Notes under the pieces: generated by a model | What the model was told of the DNA's origin: nothing | Database searches by the model: none | What the model saw: only the letters and a program-made list of their open reading frames with translations | Shown: positions 43,103 to 52,193 of the stretch, piece after piece | Numbering within the stretch: position 1 is the stretch's first letter | Layout: every line of letters begins with the position of its first letter | From: Cellulomonas hominis | GTDB lineage: Bacteria; Actinomycetota; Actinomycetes; Actinomycetales; Cellulomonadaceae | Assembly (NCBI RefSeq): GCF_014201095.1 | Contig: NZ_JACHDN010000001.1 | Span: forward strand, 3,038,001-3,102,000 | Direction: 5' to 3' | DNA: 64,000 bases | Made by a program: the position numbers and the translations under genes

Positions 43103-45526
43103 TCAGCCCGCCGCCAGCCACGCGAAGAACTCCGCCGCCGAGTACACCGGCTTCCCGAGCTCCTTCGCCTTGCGCGCCTTCCCCGACTGCGTCCCGACCT
43201 CGGCCACCACGAGCGCGTCGCACCGCGTCCGCGACACCCCCGCCGCGCACACCAGCCCTCGCCCGACGGCGGCGACGGTCATCTCGTCCCGGGACCACAC
43301 CCGGCCGGCGGCGTCGACGGCTGTCCCGGTGAAGCAGACCCGCGCCCCGGAGCGCAGCACCTCGCCGATGGCGGGTCGCCCGTCGCCCGCGGACCCGACG
43401 ACGGCGTCCACCACCGCGATCCCGAGCGTCTCCTCCAGGACGCGCAGCCGCGCCACCAGGTCGGCGGGCAGCCCGGTGGTCCGCTCCGCGGCGGCGGTCA
43501 GCCGGTCGGCGACGACGTCCCGCACGACGGCCGCCACCGCGGGGTCCGGCCCGACCGCGCCCACCCCGTCGCGCCCCGGCCCGGGCCCGTGCCCGAGCAG
43601 CACCCCGCTCAGCACCCGGCTCGCCGCCAGCAGCGCGGTGACCGTCGGCAGCCCGGCCGGCGACGGGGGAGCGGCGTCCGGGTCCCGCGTCAGCAGGTAG
43701 GTCCCGTCCTCGCCGGACCCGCCCGGCTCCGCGGCGTCGAACGACGTCCCCGCGGACGCCGGCACCCCGGCCCGCTCGGCGGCGCGCAGGGCCGCGCGCG
43801 CCCGCTCCAGCGCCGAGGGCGCCGCCAGCCCGCGCCGGTCCTCGGCGGTCAGCGCGCCCGCGGGGATCTCCGCACCGAGGGGCAGCGGCACGACCGTGCC
43901 GAGCCGCTTGAGCTCGAAGTCGAGCAGCCCGGACGCCGCATCCACCCCGACACCCACCGGCACGCAGCCGTCGAGCAGCGGCGCGAGCGCGGCCCAGGCG
44001 TCGGCGAGCGTCGGCGCGAGCAGCACGTCGTCGACCGCGATGCCGTACGCGGACCGGGCGTCGTCGAGGTCCCGCTGCGGGTTGATCAGCGTGCTCACCG
44101 CGGAGCCGTCGTCGAACGCGACGGCGAGCTCGACGGGGCGGGGGCGGGACATCCGGCCCTCCTGGCCGACCGTGAGGACGCCGATCGCGCACCGCCGCGC
44201 CACCGCCCCCGGGTCCGTGGACGCCCGCAGGAACCGCAGGATCCGCCGGTCGGTGCGCAGGTCCTTGGGCAGCACGGGCCGGGTCAGCACGAGCCCGGCC
44301 AGCGAGGTGACCCGGCTGAGCGCGACGTACACCTGGCCGTGCTCGAACGCGCCGCCGCGCAGGTCCACGACCAGCCGGTCGAGGGTCTGGCCCTGGCTCT
44401 TGTGGATGGTGATCGCCCACGCGAGCCGCAGCGGGAGCTGGGTGTAGGTGCCGACGACCTCGCGCCGCAGGGACCCGCCGTCCACGACCGGGCGGGTGGC
44501 CTCCCAGGTGAACGGGCGCACCTCCGCACGGGTGCCGTCGCGCAGCTCGACCTCGCAGGCCAGGCCCGCGTCGTCGCGGCGCAGGGCGGTGACCCGGGCC
44601 AGCGTGCCGTTCACCCAGCGGTCGAGCGGGTCGTTGGTCAGCATCATGACCTGCGCGCCGGCCTTGAGCCGGAGGGTCGCCTCGACGGGCGGCTCGAACA
44701 GGCCGAGGTCGCCGGACTCGACGGCCCGGGACACGACGGGGTCGCCCGGCAGGCGGTCGAGGTGCTGCCGGTTGCGGGCGGCGACGACGCGGTTGGTGGG
44801 CGCGAGCGTCAGCCAGAGCTCGCCGGCGGGCGGCTCGAAGTCGGGGTCGGTGCGGGCGTTGAGCTCGGCGCGGGCGCGCTCGACGAGGACGCCCTCCCGC
44901 ACGGCGTTGAGCAGGCCGGTGAGCCGCTCGTCGCCCTGCTGCCGGAACACGGTGGTCAGGGCGACGGTCGGGAAGTCGGCGCGCGCGAACCGGTCGGCCG
45001 AGAAGAAGTACGGGGTGGGGTAGCGGGTCTCGAAGAACGCCTTCTCGTGCTCGGTGACGACCGGCGGCAGCTGGTACAGGTCGCCGACCAGCACGAGCTG
45101 CACGCCGCCGAACGGCGTCCCGGGCCGCGGGCCGAACCGCTCGAGGGCGGCCACGAGCATGTCGAACAGGTCGGCGCGCACCATCGACGCCTCGTCCAGC
45201 ACCAGCGTCTCGAGCGACGCGAGGGTGCCGGCGAACCGGCCCGGGCGGTAGCGGCCGGACTCGACGTCGCCGAGGTCCGTCGTCGGCAGGAAGCCGAACA
45301 GCCGGTGGATCGTGTACCCGTCGACGTTCAGCGCGGCGATGCCGGTGGGCGCGGCGACGACGACGCGGCGCGAGGTGGTGCCGAGGAAGTGCCGGACGAG
45401 CGTCGACTTGCCCGTGCCGGCGCGGCCGGTGAGGAACAGGTTCCGGCCCTCGTGCAGGAGCGCCAGCGCCCGGCTCAGCTCGTCGGTCAGCACGAACCCG
45501 TCCGGCTGCTGCTCGTGCACCGTCAC
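43103..45526 (-). CDS. PIF1/RecD-like DNA helicase with C-terminal BRCT domain
   Basis: 807 residues. Superfamily 1B helicase core: Walker A GRAGTGKSTLVRHFL (about residues 38-46), Walker B TLVLDEASMVRADL, motif III LVLVGDLYQLPPV, and the C-terminal WAITIHKSQGQTLDRLVVDL with VYVALSRVTSLAGLVL. The last about 95 residues form a BRCT domain (GARVCFTGTAVDAAGR...LVVAEVGTQSGKARKAKELGKPVYSAAEFFAWL in part), as in NAD-dependent DNA ligases and RFC1. Likely a 5'-3' helicase in recombination or replication-fork repair. Such BRCT-tailed PIF1 homologues occur in actinobacteria. Monocistronic. Confidence 0.88.
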   Translation of the reverse strand: MTVHEQQPDGFVLTDELSRALALLHEGRNLFLTGRAGTGKSTLVRHFLGTTSRRVVVAAPTGIAALNVDGYTIHRLFGFLPTTDLGDVESGRYRPGRFAGTLASLETLVLDEASMVRADLFDMLVAALERFGPRPGTPFGGVQLVLVGDLYQLPPVVTEHEKAFFETRYPTPYFFSADRFARADFPTVALTTVFRQQGDERLTGLLNAVREGVLVERARAELNARTDPDFEPPAGELWLTLAPTNRVVAARNRQHLDRLPGDPVVSRAVESGDLGLFEPPVEATLRLKAGAQVMMLTNDPLDRWVNGTLARVTALRRDDAGLACEVELRDGTRAEVRPFTWEATRPVVDGGSLRREVVGTYTQLPLRLAWAITIHKSQGQTLDRLVVDLRGGAFEHGQVYVALSRVTSLAGLVLTRPVLPKDLRTDRRILRFLRASTDPGAVARRCAIGVLTVGQEGRMSRPRPVELAVAFDDGSAVSTLINPQRDLDDARSAYGIAVDDVLLAPTLADAWAALAPLLDGCVPVGVGVDAASGLLDFELKRLGTVVPLPLGAEIPAGALTAEDRRGLAAPSALERARAALRAAERAGVPASAGTSFDAAEPGGSGEDGTYLLTRDPDAAPPSPAGLPTVTALLAASRVLSGVLLGHGPGPGRDGVGAVGPDPAVAAVVRDVVADRLTAAAERTTGLPADLVARLRVLEETLGIAVVDAVVGSAGDGRPAIGEVLRSGARVCFTGTAVDAAGRVWSRDEMTVAAVGRGLVCAAGVSRTRCDALVVAEVGTQSGKARKAKELGKPVYSAAEFFAWLAAG

Positions 45527-45662
45527 CTCCTGGTCGCCGTCACCCTAGCGGCGGACCCTGCCGGCACCCGCCCGTCCCGGCCCCCGCCCGGCCCTGTGCC
45601 GGCCGCGTCCGGCATGGCACCCTGGCCCCGGCAGGATCCACGACGGCAGATCGGTGGGTGGC

Positions 45663-45875
45663 ATGCGCGACGACCACGGCGACGACCGGAGCGGCGTCCC
45701 CGCGCCCGAGCAGCCGACCGCCCCGTACTTCCCCCCGCCCGCGCCCGACGCCCCGATGGCGCCGGTGCTCCGGACGGGCCCCGACCGCACGCCGCGGTCC
45801 ACCGCGTCCCTCGTGCTCGAGGTCGTGCCGTTCCTGGTCCTCGCGCTGGTGGTGATCCTGGTCGCGTCCCGGTGA
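45663..45875 (+). CDS. Small single-span membrane protein
   Basis: 70 residues from ATG 45663. The N-terminal about 45 residues are polar and proline-rich (PAPEQPTAPYFPPPAPDAP); one hydrophobic helix (VLEVVPFLVLALVVILVAS) ends the protein. No family recognised. It is short, but codon-position G+C and a start near a promoter-like gap support it. Probably a tail-anchored membrane peptide. Confidence 0.5.
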   Translation: MRDDHGDDRSGVPAPEQPTAPYFPPPAPDAPMAPVLRTGPDRTPRSTASLVLEVVPFLVLALVVILVASR

Positions 45876-45922
45876 GCGCGTCCCGGTGACCGCGACGCGG
45901 TGAGCCACCGGGCGCGGGCCCG

Positions 45923-46315
45923 TCAGCGGCCGCCCAGCACCGGCAGCTCGACGTAGTCGGCGCACCGGATCGGCCACCGCAGCAGCGCCCGCTGCACCGG
46001 CGCCACCCGCGGCAGCGCCACCGCGGCCGGCACCGCGCGCGGCGGTCCGAGTGCGAGCACCCGCCCGCGCAGCAGCATCCGGCACCCGCCCGCGGCCCGG
46101 ACGTTCCGCAGCCACTGGACGTCCGGGCCGTAGGTGAGCGCCACGGTGACGACGTCCCCGGACCGGAAGGCCATCAGCGGCGTGCGGCGCACCGCCCCGG
46201 TGCGGCGGCCGACGTGCTCGAGCACCACGAGCGAGCCCCACCGCCCGGCGACCCGCAGCACCAGCGGGTTGAGCACCCGGCGGACGGGCCCGGTCAGGCG
46301 CGCGGCGAGGGGCAC
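45923..46315 (-). CDS. Nitroreductase/deazaflavin-dependent oxidoreductase-family protein (DUF385)
   Basis: 130 residues from GTG at 46315, 7 nt after the winged-helix gene's stop. LVVLEHVGRRTGAVRRTPLMAFRSGDVVTVALTYGPDVQWLRNVRAAGGC, read in part, is the core of the F420-dependent DUF385 family (split-barrel flavin/F420 binding). Relatives reduce or detoxify nitro-compounds or bind quinones. The usual N-terminal helix is short here. It forms a two-gene unit with the damaged winged-helix gene upstream. Confidence 0.78.
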   Translation of the reverse strand: MPLAARLTGPVRRVLNPLVLRVAGRWGSLVVLEHVGRRTGAVRRTPLMAFRSGDVVTVALTYGPDVQWLRNVRAAGGCRMLLRGRVLALGPPRAVPAAVALPRVAPVQRALLRWPIRCADYVELPVLGGR

Positions 46316-46322
46316 GGGCCGC

Positions 46323-47316
46323 TCACCCCCGCCGGGTCCCGGTCCCGACCCGGTCGGCGTCCAGGTCGAGGAACGCCGCCAGGCGGGCGCCCTCGGCGAG
46401 GACCTCGTCGACATCGGGCAGCGGTTCCAGCGGGTGCACCGCGATGGTGCCGTCCTCGATCATCCAGGTCGCCGCGACGAACCCGTCCACCAGCACGGTG
46501 GCGTGCACCATCGAGTACCCCGGCATGACCGCGGTGCGGTGCGCCTCGGGGAGGATCCGGGTGCGGTCGCGGTGCCCGAGCACGGCGTTGTCGAACGCGG
46601 CGACGAACCGCACCGGGACGGGCTCGTCCTCGTCGGCGAGCCCGGCGTCGGGGAGGTCGTACAGCTCGGCGCCGTCGGGACCGCGCAGGACCCGCAGCTC
46701 GTCCGCCATCCCGGCGACGACCGGCCGGAGCCGGGTCAGGCCGGTGAACGCCTGCACATCCATCACGCCCGCGGGGCCGAACGCGGCGAGGTAGCGGCGG
46801 ACCAGCTCCCGGACGTCGGGCTCCGTCATCGGCCGGCCGAGCCAGGCGGCGGCGTCCACGACGGCGATGTCCCGCCGGCTCCACCACGACCCGAACGCGG
46901 ACGTCGCCGGGTCGTGCACGACGGGGGTGAGCGCCTCGACGGCGGCCGCGAGCACGGCGCCGCGGCGGCCGGGCCACCGGGAGGTCAGGGCGGCGGCGAG
47001 GTCGCGGCGGCGCACAGGGTCTGCGCCGAGCACCTCGCCCGCGGCGGCGACGATCGCGTCGGGGTCGAGGCCGGCGGTCTCCCGCGCGTAGTACGGGGAG
47101 CGGGCCAGCCGCTCCAGCACGGGGGCGACCGTCGGGCGCAGCCACGGGTAGTCCGTCGCGGCCACGAGGTGCTGGGTGCCGCGCAGCAGGGGCCCGCGGA
47201 CCAGGGTGCGCCCGGCGACGGCCGCCTCCAGGTCGGACCGCTCGAAGCCCACGAGCCGCGACCACAGCGCCGCGTGCACCCAGTTGGGCTCCTGCGCCTG
47301 GACCGCGAGCAGCCGG
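46323..47316 (-). pseudogene. Winged-helix DNA-binding protein (HTH_42 / AlkZ-like), N-terminus deleted
   Basis: The frame continues in from 47316 with RLLAVQAQEPNWVHAALWSRLVGFERSDL, the beginning of the conserved family core (usually preceded by about 30 residues with the first helix-turn-helix strand). It includes RGTQHLVAATDYPWLRPTV, PVRRRDLAAALTSRW and RFVAAFDNAVLGHRDRTRILPE. HTH_42 proteins include AlkZ-type glycosylases that unhook DNA crosslinks. At 47316 the sequence switches abruptly to the body of a TetR gene on the other strand. GTG 47279 could restart translation, giving 318 residues, but the promoter and true start are gone. Confidence 0.78.
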
Positions 47317-47818
47317 CCACGTCGCCCGCGCCGCCGGCGTCACCCGCGGCCTCGTCTACCACTACTTCCCGACGACGGAGGACCTCGTGGACGGCGTGCT
47401 CGACCGCCGGGTCGAGGCCTTCGCCGCGTCCGTCCGGGTCTGGGACGAGGGCCGGACCATCGGCGACATCGACGGGGCGCTCCGCGACGTCATCGCCCTG
47501 TTCCGCGCCCAGACCGCCCCCGAGGACCCGCTGCGCGCCGACCTGCGCCGCCCCGAGAACGCCGCGCTCTACCAGCGGTTCGTGGACCGCGCGGTCGCCG
47601 CCGTCGTCGACACGCTGCAGGTCACCACCGTCGAGGCGTACTCCGCCCGGCACGGCCTGGCCATCGAGCACGTCCGCGCGACGTTCGTCGTGCTCGTGCA
47701 CGGGTTGGTCGGCCTGGTCCGCACCGAGCCGGACGTCCCGGACGCGGTGCTCGTCTCCCTGGTCCGCCAGACCCTCCGGCTCGACATGGTCGGCCGGACC
47801 CTCCCGCCGTCGTCCTGA
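47317..47818 (+). pseudogene. TetR-family regulator, N-terminal half of the DNA-binding domain deleted
   Basis: Opens in mid-gene with VARAAGVTRGLVYHYFPTTEDLVDGVLDRR, which is the recognition helix and following turn of a TetR protein. The preceding 35-45 residues (start, helix 1 and helix 2) are missing. The ligand domain is complete to LDMVGRTLPPSS. GTG 47387 could restart a product without DNA-binding ability. The scar at about 47316-47321 is shared with the divergent winged-helix remnant. The DUF5692 gene 54 nt downstream was probably its co-transcribed target. Confidence 0.82.
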
Positions 47819-47872
47819 TCCCCTCACGCCGCCGCTGGACGCGTCGGCACCGCTCGCAAGGAGGCAGCAACC

Positions 47873-48838
47873 GTGTTCCTGTTCGAATCGATCCCGTGGT
47901 ACTCGGCCGTCATGTGGTGCGTCGTGCTCGCGGCGCTCATCGGCCTCAACGAGGTGACCCGCCGCTGGCGGGCCGCCGGGCTGGCGTTCTTCGTCGCCCT
48001 GCCGGTGGTGCTGACGATCTTCGTCTGGCCGCACACCGCCGGGGCGGGGTCGAGCACCGGCACCTGGTTCCACTGGGTGAAGGTGTACTCGGCGCTCGCG
48101 GGCTGCCTGGGCTTCATGGCCCTGCGGTACCACCCGAAGATCGCCGCCAAGCGCTGGGCGCTCGTGTTCCCCGCCGCGATCCTCGCGATCAACATCGCCG
48201 AGGCCGTGCTGCGCGACTTCCAGGTCGCCGGCATGTCCGAGGGCATGGTCGACGGCGTCTACATGGTCCCCGGGCCGTGGAACGTCATGAACGGCGTCGC
48301 CGGCATCCTCAACCTCGTCACCATCTGCGGCTGGGCGGGCATCCAGATCAGCCGGTCGAAGTCCAAGGACATGATCTGGCCCGACATGCTCTGGTTCTGG
48401 ATCATCCCGTACGACCTGTGGAACTTCGCGTACGTCTACAACTGCGTCGGCGACCACGCCTTCTACGCCGGCGCCGCGCTGCTGATCTCCTGCACCATCC
48501 CGGCGTTCGCCCTCAAGCGGGGCGCCTGGCTGCAGCACCGCGCGCACACGCTCGCGCTCTGGATGATGTTCACGATGGCGTTCCCGACGTTCGTGTCCTC
48601 GTCGACGTTCGCCGTGGACTCCTCGCACGACCCGACCGCGCTGTTCGTGGTCAGCGCCCTGTCGCTCGCGTCGAACGTGGCGCTCGCGGCCTACCAGGTG
48701 CACCGGATCGTCACGACCCGCCGGAACCCGCTGACCGGGACCGAGCTCTACCCGGAGCTGAAGGTGTACCAGAAGGTGGTGGCCGAGGAGCAGGCCGCCG
48801 CCGAGCGCGAGCAGCAGCGGGTCCCCGCCGCCGTCTGA
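47873..48838 (+). CDS. DUF5692 family membrane protein
   Basis: 321 residues from GTG 47873 after AAGGAGG. Eight or nine hydrophobic helices; aromatic-rich motifs VPGPWNVMNGVAGILNLVTICGW and WPDMLWFWIIPYDLWNFAYVYNC are family hallmarks. Function unknown. It follows the truncated TetR gene on the same strand. The C-terminal tail is charged (EEQAAAEREQQR). Convergent with an FAD oxidase; a hairpin terminator lies at the joint. Confidence 0.85.
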   Translation: MFLFESIPWYSAVMWCVVLAALIGLNEVTRRWRAAGLAFFVALPVVLTIFVWPHTAGAGSSTGTWFHWVKVYSALAGCLGFMALRYHPKIAAKRWALVFPAAILAINIAEAVLRDFQVAGMSEGMVDGVYMVPGPWNVMNGVAGILNLVTICGWAGIQISRSKSKDMIWPDMLWFWIIPYDLWNFAYVYNCVGDHAFYAGAALLISCTIPAFALKRGAWLQHRAHTLALWMMFTMAFPTFVSSSTFAVDSSHDPTALFVVSALSLASNVALAAYQVHRIVTTRRNPLTGTELYPELKVYQKVVAEEQAAAEREQQRVPAAV

Positions 48839-48848
48839 CCGCGCACGG

Positions 48849-48880
48849 ACGTCCCGCCCGTCACCCGGCGGGCGGGACGT
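48849..48880. terminator. Hairpin between convergent DUF5692 and FAD-oxidase genes
   Basis: ACGTCCCGCCCG (48849-48860) and CGGGCGGGACGT (48869-48880) pair perfectly around an 8-nt loop; TTCT follows on the plus strand. It overlaps the last codons and stop of the oxidase. Confidence 0.8.
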
Positions 48881-50225
48881 TCTGGTTCCGGCGGAACAGG
48901 TTGCCGGGGTCGTACGTCGCCTTCACGGCGGCCAGCCGGTCCCAGGTCGCCCCGGGGTAGGCGGCGCGGACCCGCTCCTGGCCCTCGTCGGCGAGGAAGT
49001 TCACGTAGACCCCGGGATCGCCCTGGTCGAGCAGCGCCGCCGTGCCCGCGACCCACTCCGCGCGCCGTACGCGGTCGGCCGGCCCGTCGACGAACGCGGC
49101 CACGTTGCCCATCAACCGGGCGGAACGGTGCGCGTACGCGGTGGCCGCGGGGTCGACCCGGGCGATGGCCCCGCCGAGCGCCCGCAGCTGCACGACGCGC
49201 ATCCCGTCCGCGTCCTCGAGCCGTGCCACGACCCGCTCCGCCAGCGGCAGGTCGACCTCGTCCAGCAGCAGCGTGCGGGAGACGGCCGTCGGGTGGTACT
49301 CCGGGTCGGCCGGCGGGAACAGCTCCGGGTAGGGGACCGGGCGGACCAGGTCGGCCAGCGGCTCGCCGAGCGCCCGCAGCGGGGCGAGCACCGCGTCCGC
49401 GTCCTCCGCCGGCCCGGACCAGCAGACCAGCGCCATGATCGTGAGGGACCCGTGGTGCTCCGCCGGGACGAAGGGCAGCGGCGGGCAGGGCATGACGTTG
49501 ACGATCGCGGACAGCTCGTCCGGCGCCGCCCGCGTCGCGGCCAGGAACCCGGCGACCGCCGGGGCCGTGGCGGGGAGCAGCAGCATCCCGCCGACGACGC
49601 CGTCCAGCGGGTGCAGCCGGAACTGCATCCGGGTGACCACGCCGAAGTTCCCGCCGCCGCCGCGCAGCGCCCAGAACAGGTCCGGGTGCTGCTCGGCGTC
49701 CGCGCGCACCACCCGGCCGTCCGCGAGCACGACGTCCGCCGCGAGCAGGTTGTCGACGGTCAGCCCGTGCGCGCGGGACAGGTAGCCGACGCCGCCGCCG
49801 AGCGTGATCCCCGAGACGCCGACCGAGCCGGTGTCCCCGAACCCCACGGCGAGCCCGTGCGCGGCCGTCGCGGCGGTCACGGCCCCGGCGGTCAGGCCGG
49901 CCTCCACCCACGCGGTCCGGGCCCCGGGGTCGACGTCGAGCGCCGTGAGGTCGCGCAGGTCGACGACGAGCCCGTCGTCCACCGTGCCGTGGCCGGCGCC
50001 GCTGTGCCCGCCGCTGCGCACCGCGAGCGGCAGCCCGGCGTCGCGCGCGAACGTCACCGCCGCCGCGACGTCGGCGTCATCCAGCGGGCGCACCACGACG
50101 GCGGGGCGCGGGTCGGTGCCGCCGAGCACCACGACGCGGAGGGCGTCGTAGCCGGGGTCGGCGGGGGTGACCACCCGGCCGCGGACGCGGGCGCGGAGGT
50201 CGTCTAGCGCGGTGGAGACGGACAC
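48861..50225 (-). CDS. FAD-linked oxidase with BBE domain
   Basis: 454 residues from GTG at 50225. The FAD_binding_4 domain has DVAAAVTFARDAGLPLAVRSGGHSGAGHG; the His in GGHS is where relatives bind FAD covalently. No CxxxxxC second attachment cysteine is obvious (YLSRAHGLTVDNLL is in that region), so single attachment is expected. The C-terminal berberine-bridge segment ends YDPGNLFRRNQNVPP. Such enzymes oxidise sugars or secondary metabolites. No signal peptide, so cytoplasmic. Confidence 0.88.
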   Translation of the reverse strand: MSVSTALDDLRARVRGRVVTPADPGYDALRVVVLGGTDPRPAVVVRPLDDADVAAAVTFARDAGLPLAVRSGGHSGAGHGTVDDGLVVDLRDLTALDVDPGARTAWVEAGLTAGAVTAATAAHGLAVGFGDTGSVGVSGITLGGGVGYLSRAHGLTVDNLLAADVVLADGRVVRADAEQHPDLFWALRGGGGNFGVVTRMQFRLHPLDGVVGGMLLLPATAPAVAGFLAATRAAPDELSAIVNVMPCPPLPFVPAEHHGSLTIMALVCWSGPAEDADAVLAPLRALGEPLADLVRPVPYPELFPPADPEYHPTAVSRTLLLDEVDLPLAERVVARLEDADGMRVVQLRALGGAIARVDPAATAYAHRSARLMGNVAAFVDGPADRVRRAEWVAGTAALLDQGDPGVYVNFLADEGQERVRAAYPGATWDRLAAVKATYDPGNLFRRNQNVPPAG

Positions 50226-50336
50226 GGCGGGCTCCTGGACGACGGCGGCCGGGACCGGTCCAGCGTCGTCCCGCCGTCCGGGTGGGGGCAAGGGGTTGTG
50301 GGTGTTCGTCCCGGAATGCCCGGGTACGCTCGCCCG

Positions 50337-50624
50337 ATGGACCTGCGGTTCAGCGGTGAGGTCGTGTACTGGCGCGGGCCGGCGCCCTACCACTTCGTGC
50401 CGATCGGGGAGCAGGAGGCGGCGGCGCTGCGGGCCGCGTCCGCGCTGGTCTCCTACGGGTGGGGCGTGATCCCCGTCGCGGCGACGCTCGGTGCCACCCA
50501 GTGGACGACCTCGCTGTTCCCGCGGGACGGCGGGTACCTCGTGCCGATCAAGGACGCGGTGCGCCGGGCCGAGGACGTCGAGGTCGGCGACACGGTGACG
50601 CTGCGCCTGGTCGTGGACGCCTGA
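50337..50624 (+). CDS. DUF1905 domain protein (copy 1)
   Basis: 95 residues from ATG 50337. FSGEVVYWRGPAPYHFVPIGEQEAAALRAA, then WGVIPVAATLGATQWTTSLFPRDGGYLVPIKDAVRRAEDVEVGDTVTLRLVV, read in part, is the small beta-barrel DUF1905. Role unknown. A paralogue lies at 52540. Confidence 0.83.
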   Translation: MDLRFSGEVVYWRGPAPYHFVPIGEQEAAALRAASALVSYGWGVIPVAATLGATQWTTSLFPRDGGYLVPIKDAVRRAEDVEVGDTVTLRLVVDA

Positions 50625-50643
50625 GCGCGGCATCATCGAGCCC

Positions 50644-50880
50644 GTGCCCGCTCCCCGCCGCCGTGCGCTCGCCCTGCTCGCCGCCGCGTCGGGGCTCGTC
50701 GTCGCCGGGGTCGGCGCCTGGCTGCTGACCCGGCGCGAGTCCGGGTGGTTCGCGTACGCGCCGCTGAGCGAGCAGACGTACCAGCCCGGCTCCGGGTCCG
50801 CGGTCGCGGGGATCGCGTGCGTGGTCGTGGGCGCGCTGCTCGTGGCAGCGGCGGGGTGGGTGGCGCTGCGCCGGCGGTGA
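50644..50880 (+). CDS. Small two-helix membrane protein
   Basis: 78 residues from GTG 50644. Two hydrophobic helices (about residues 8-28 and 53-73) flank an outer loop with SGWFAYAPLSEQTYQPGS. That loop motif recurs in short actinobacterial membrane proteins of unknown role. Starts 19 nt after the DUF1905 stop, so they may be co-transcribed. Confidence 0.6.
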   Translation: MPAPRRRALALLAAASGLVVAGVGAWLLTRRESGWFAYAPLSEQTYQPGSGSAVAGIACVVVGALLVAAAGWVALRRR

Positions 50881-50970
50881 GCGGGCCGGGGCGCGGCCGC
50901 GCGGGGGCGCGTGTCGGCGCTGCTCAGTAGGCTCGCGGTGTCCCGTCACCGACGACCGAAGGACCCCCCC

Positions 50971-51906
50971 GTGCACACGTTCACCCTCCCCGGCACCGAC
51001 CTCGTCGTCCCGGACGTCGTCCTCGGGCTGATGCGCATCCAGGACAAGTCCGACGACGAGGTGCGCACCCTCGTCCGGGCCGCCCGGGACGCCGGCATCG
51101 CGTTCGTCGACCACGCCGACATCTACGGCGACGAGCTGCACGGCTGCGAGACCCGGTTCGCGGAGGCGATGGACCTCACGCCCGCCCAGCGCGACGAGCT
51201 CGTCATCCAGACCAAGTGCGGCATCGTCAAGGACGGCCCGTACTTCGACTTCTCGTACGAGCACATCCTCGAGTCCGTCGAGGGCTCCCTGCGGGCGCTG
51301 CGCACCGACCGGATCGACATCCTCCTGCTGCACCGCCCCGACGCGCTGGTGGAGCCCGACGAGGTCGCCCGCGCGTTCGACGAGCTCGCGGCCGCCGGCA
51401 AGGTCCGGCACTTCGGCGTCTCGAACCACACGCCCCGGCAGATCGACCTGCTCAAGAAGTCCGTGACGCGGCCGCTGGTCGTCAACCAGGTGCAGCTGAG
51501 CATCACGCACTCCCCGCTGATCGCGCAGGGCGTCGCCGCGAACATGGGCGCGCTGGACCAGTCGGTCGAGCGCGACGGCGGGCTGCTCGACTACTGCCGG
51601 CTGCACGACATCACGCTGCAGGCCTGGTCGCCGTTCCAGAAGGGGTTCTTCGACGGGGTGTTCCTCGGCGACCGGGAGGCGTACCCCGAGCTGAACGACG
51701 CGCTCGACCGGCTGGCCGGGAAGTACGGCGTCACGCCGACGGGGATCGCCACCGCGTGGATCACGCGGCACCCGGCGCAGATGCAGGTCGTGCTGGGGAC
51801 GACGACGCCGTCGCGGGTCACCGAGGCGGCTGCGGGGTCCGACGTGCGGCTCACGCGGGCGGAGTGGTACGAGCTGTTCCGCGCGGCGGGGCACGTGGTG
51901 CCGTGA
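50971..51906 (+). CDS. Aldo/keto reductase
   Basis: 311 residues from GTG 50971. Catalytic tetrad is readable: Asp and Tyr in FVDHADIYGDE, Lys in VIQTKCGI, and His in ILLLHRPDALV. SNHTPRQIDLL and the C-terminal TTTPSRVTEA bind NADP(H). It belongs to the AKR group resembling YdhF. It should reduce aldehydes or ketones; substrate unknown. Confidence 0.9.
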   Translation: MHTFTLPGTDLVVPDVVLGLMRIQDKSDDEVRTLVRAARDAGIAFVDHADIYGDELHGCETRFAEAMDLTPAQRDELVIQTKCGIVKDGPYFDFSYEHILESVEGSLRALRTDRIDILLLHRPDALVEPDEVARAFDELAAAGKVRHFGVSNHTPRQIDLLKKSVTRPLVVNQVQLSITHSPLIAQGVAANMGALDQSVERDGGLLDYCRLHDITLQAWSPFQKGFFDGVFLGDREAYPELNDALDRLAGKYGVTPTGIATAWITRHPAQMQVVLGTTTPSRVTEAAAGSDVRLTRAEWYELFRAAGHVVP

Positions 51907-51914
51907 TGCCCAGC

Positions 51915-51947
51915 GGGATTCACATCGAATCCCACCGCCGGTAGTCT
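51915..51947 (+). promoter_or_regulatory. Promoter with embedded operator before the second mazEF pair
   Basis: GGGATTC (51915-51921) and GAATCCC (51927-51933) are perfect inverted arms 5 nt apart. A -35-like TTCACA (51919-51924) lies inside this dyad, 17 nt before the -10-like TAGTCT (51942-51947). The -10 box ends 6 nt before ATG 51954, implying a leaderless transcript blocked by operator binding. Confidence 0.6.
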
Positions 51948-51953
51948 TCCGGT

Positions 51954-52193
51954 ATGAGCACGCAGATCACGGTCCGGCTGCCGGACGAGCTGGTGGGGCT
52001 GGTGGACGACCTCGTGGCGTCGGGCGAGGCCCGCAGCCGGGCCTCGGTCGTCGAGCGCGCGCTCGTGCGCGAGCTGCGCCGGGTGCTCATGGAGCGGGAC
52101 GTCGCCATCCTGCGCGGCGAGATGGGTCGCCCGGACGGCCTGGACGGACTCGCGGCGTGGGCGCAGCAGCAGCCGGTGGGCGGTCTCGACTGA
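51954..52193 (+). CDS. Ribbon-helix-helix antitoxin (toxin-antitoxin pair 2)
   Basis: 79 residues from ATG 51954. N-terminal RHH domain: STQITVRLPDELVGLVDDLVASGEARSRASVVERALVREL in part; the C-terminal portion binds the toxin. The stop overlaps the toxin start (TGATG). The dyad at 51915-51933 is its likely operator. Confidence 0.9.
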   Translation: MSTQITVRLPDELVGLVDDLVASGEARSRASVVERALVRELRRVLMERDVAILRGEMGRPDGLDGLAAWAQQQPVGGLD

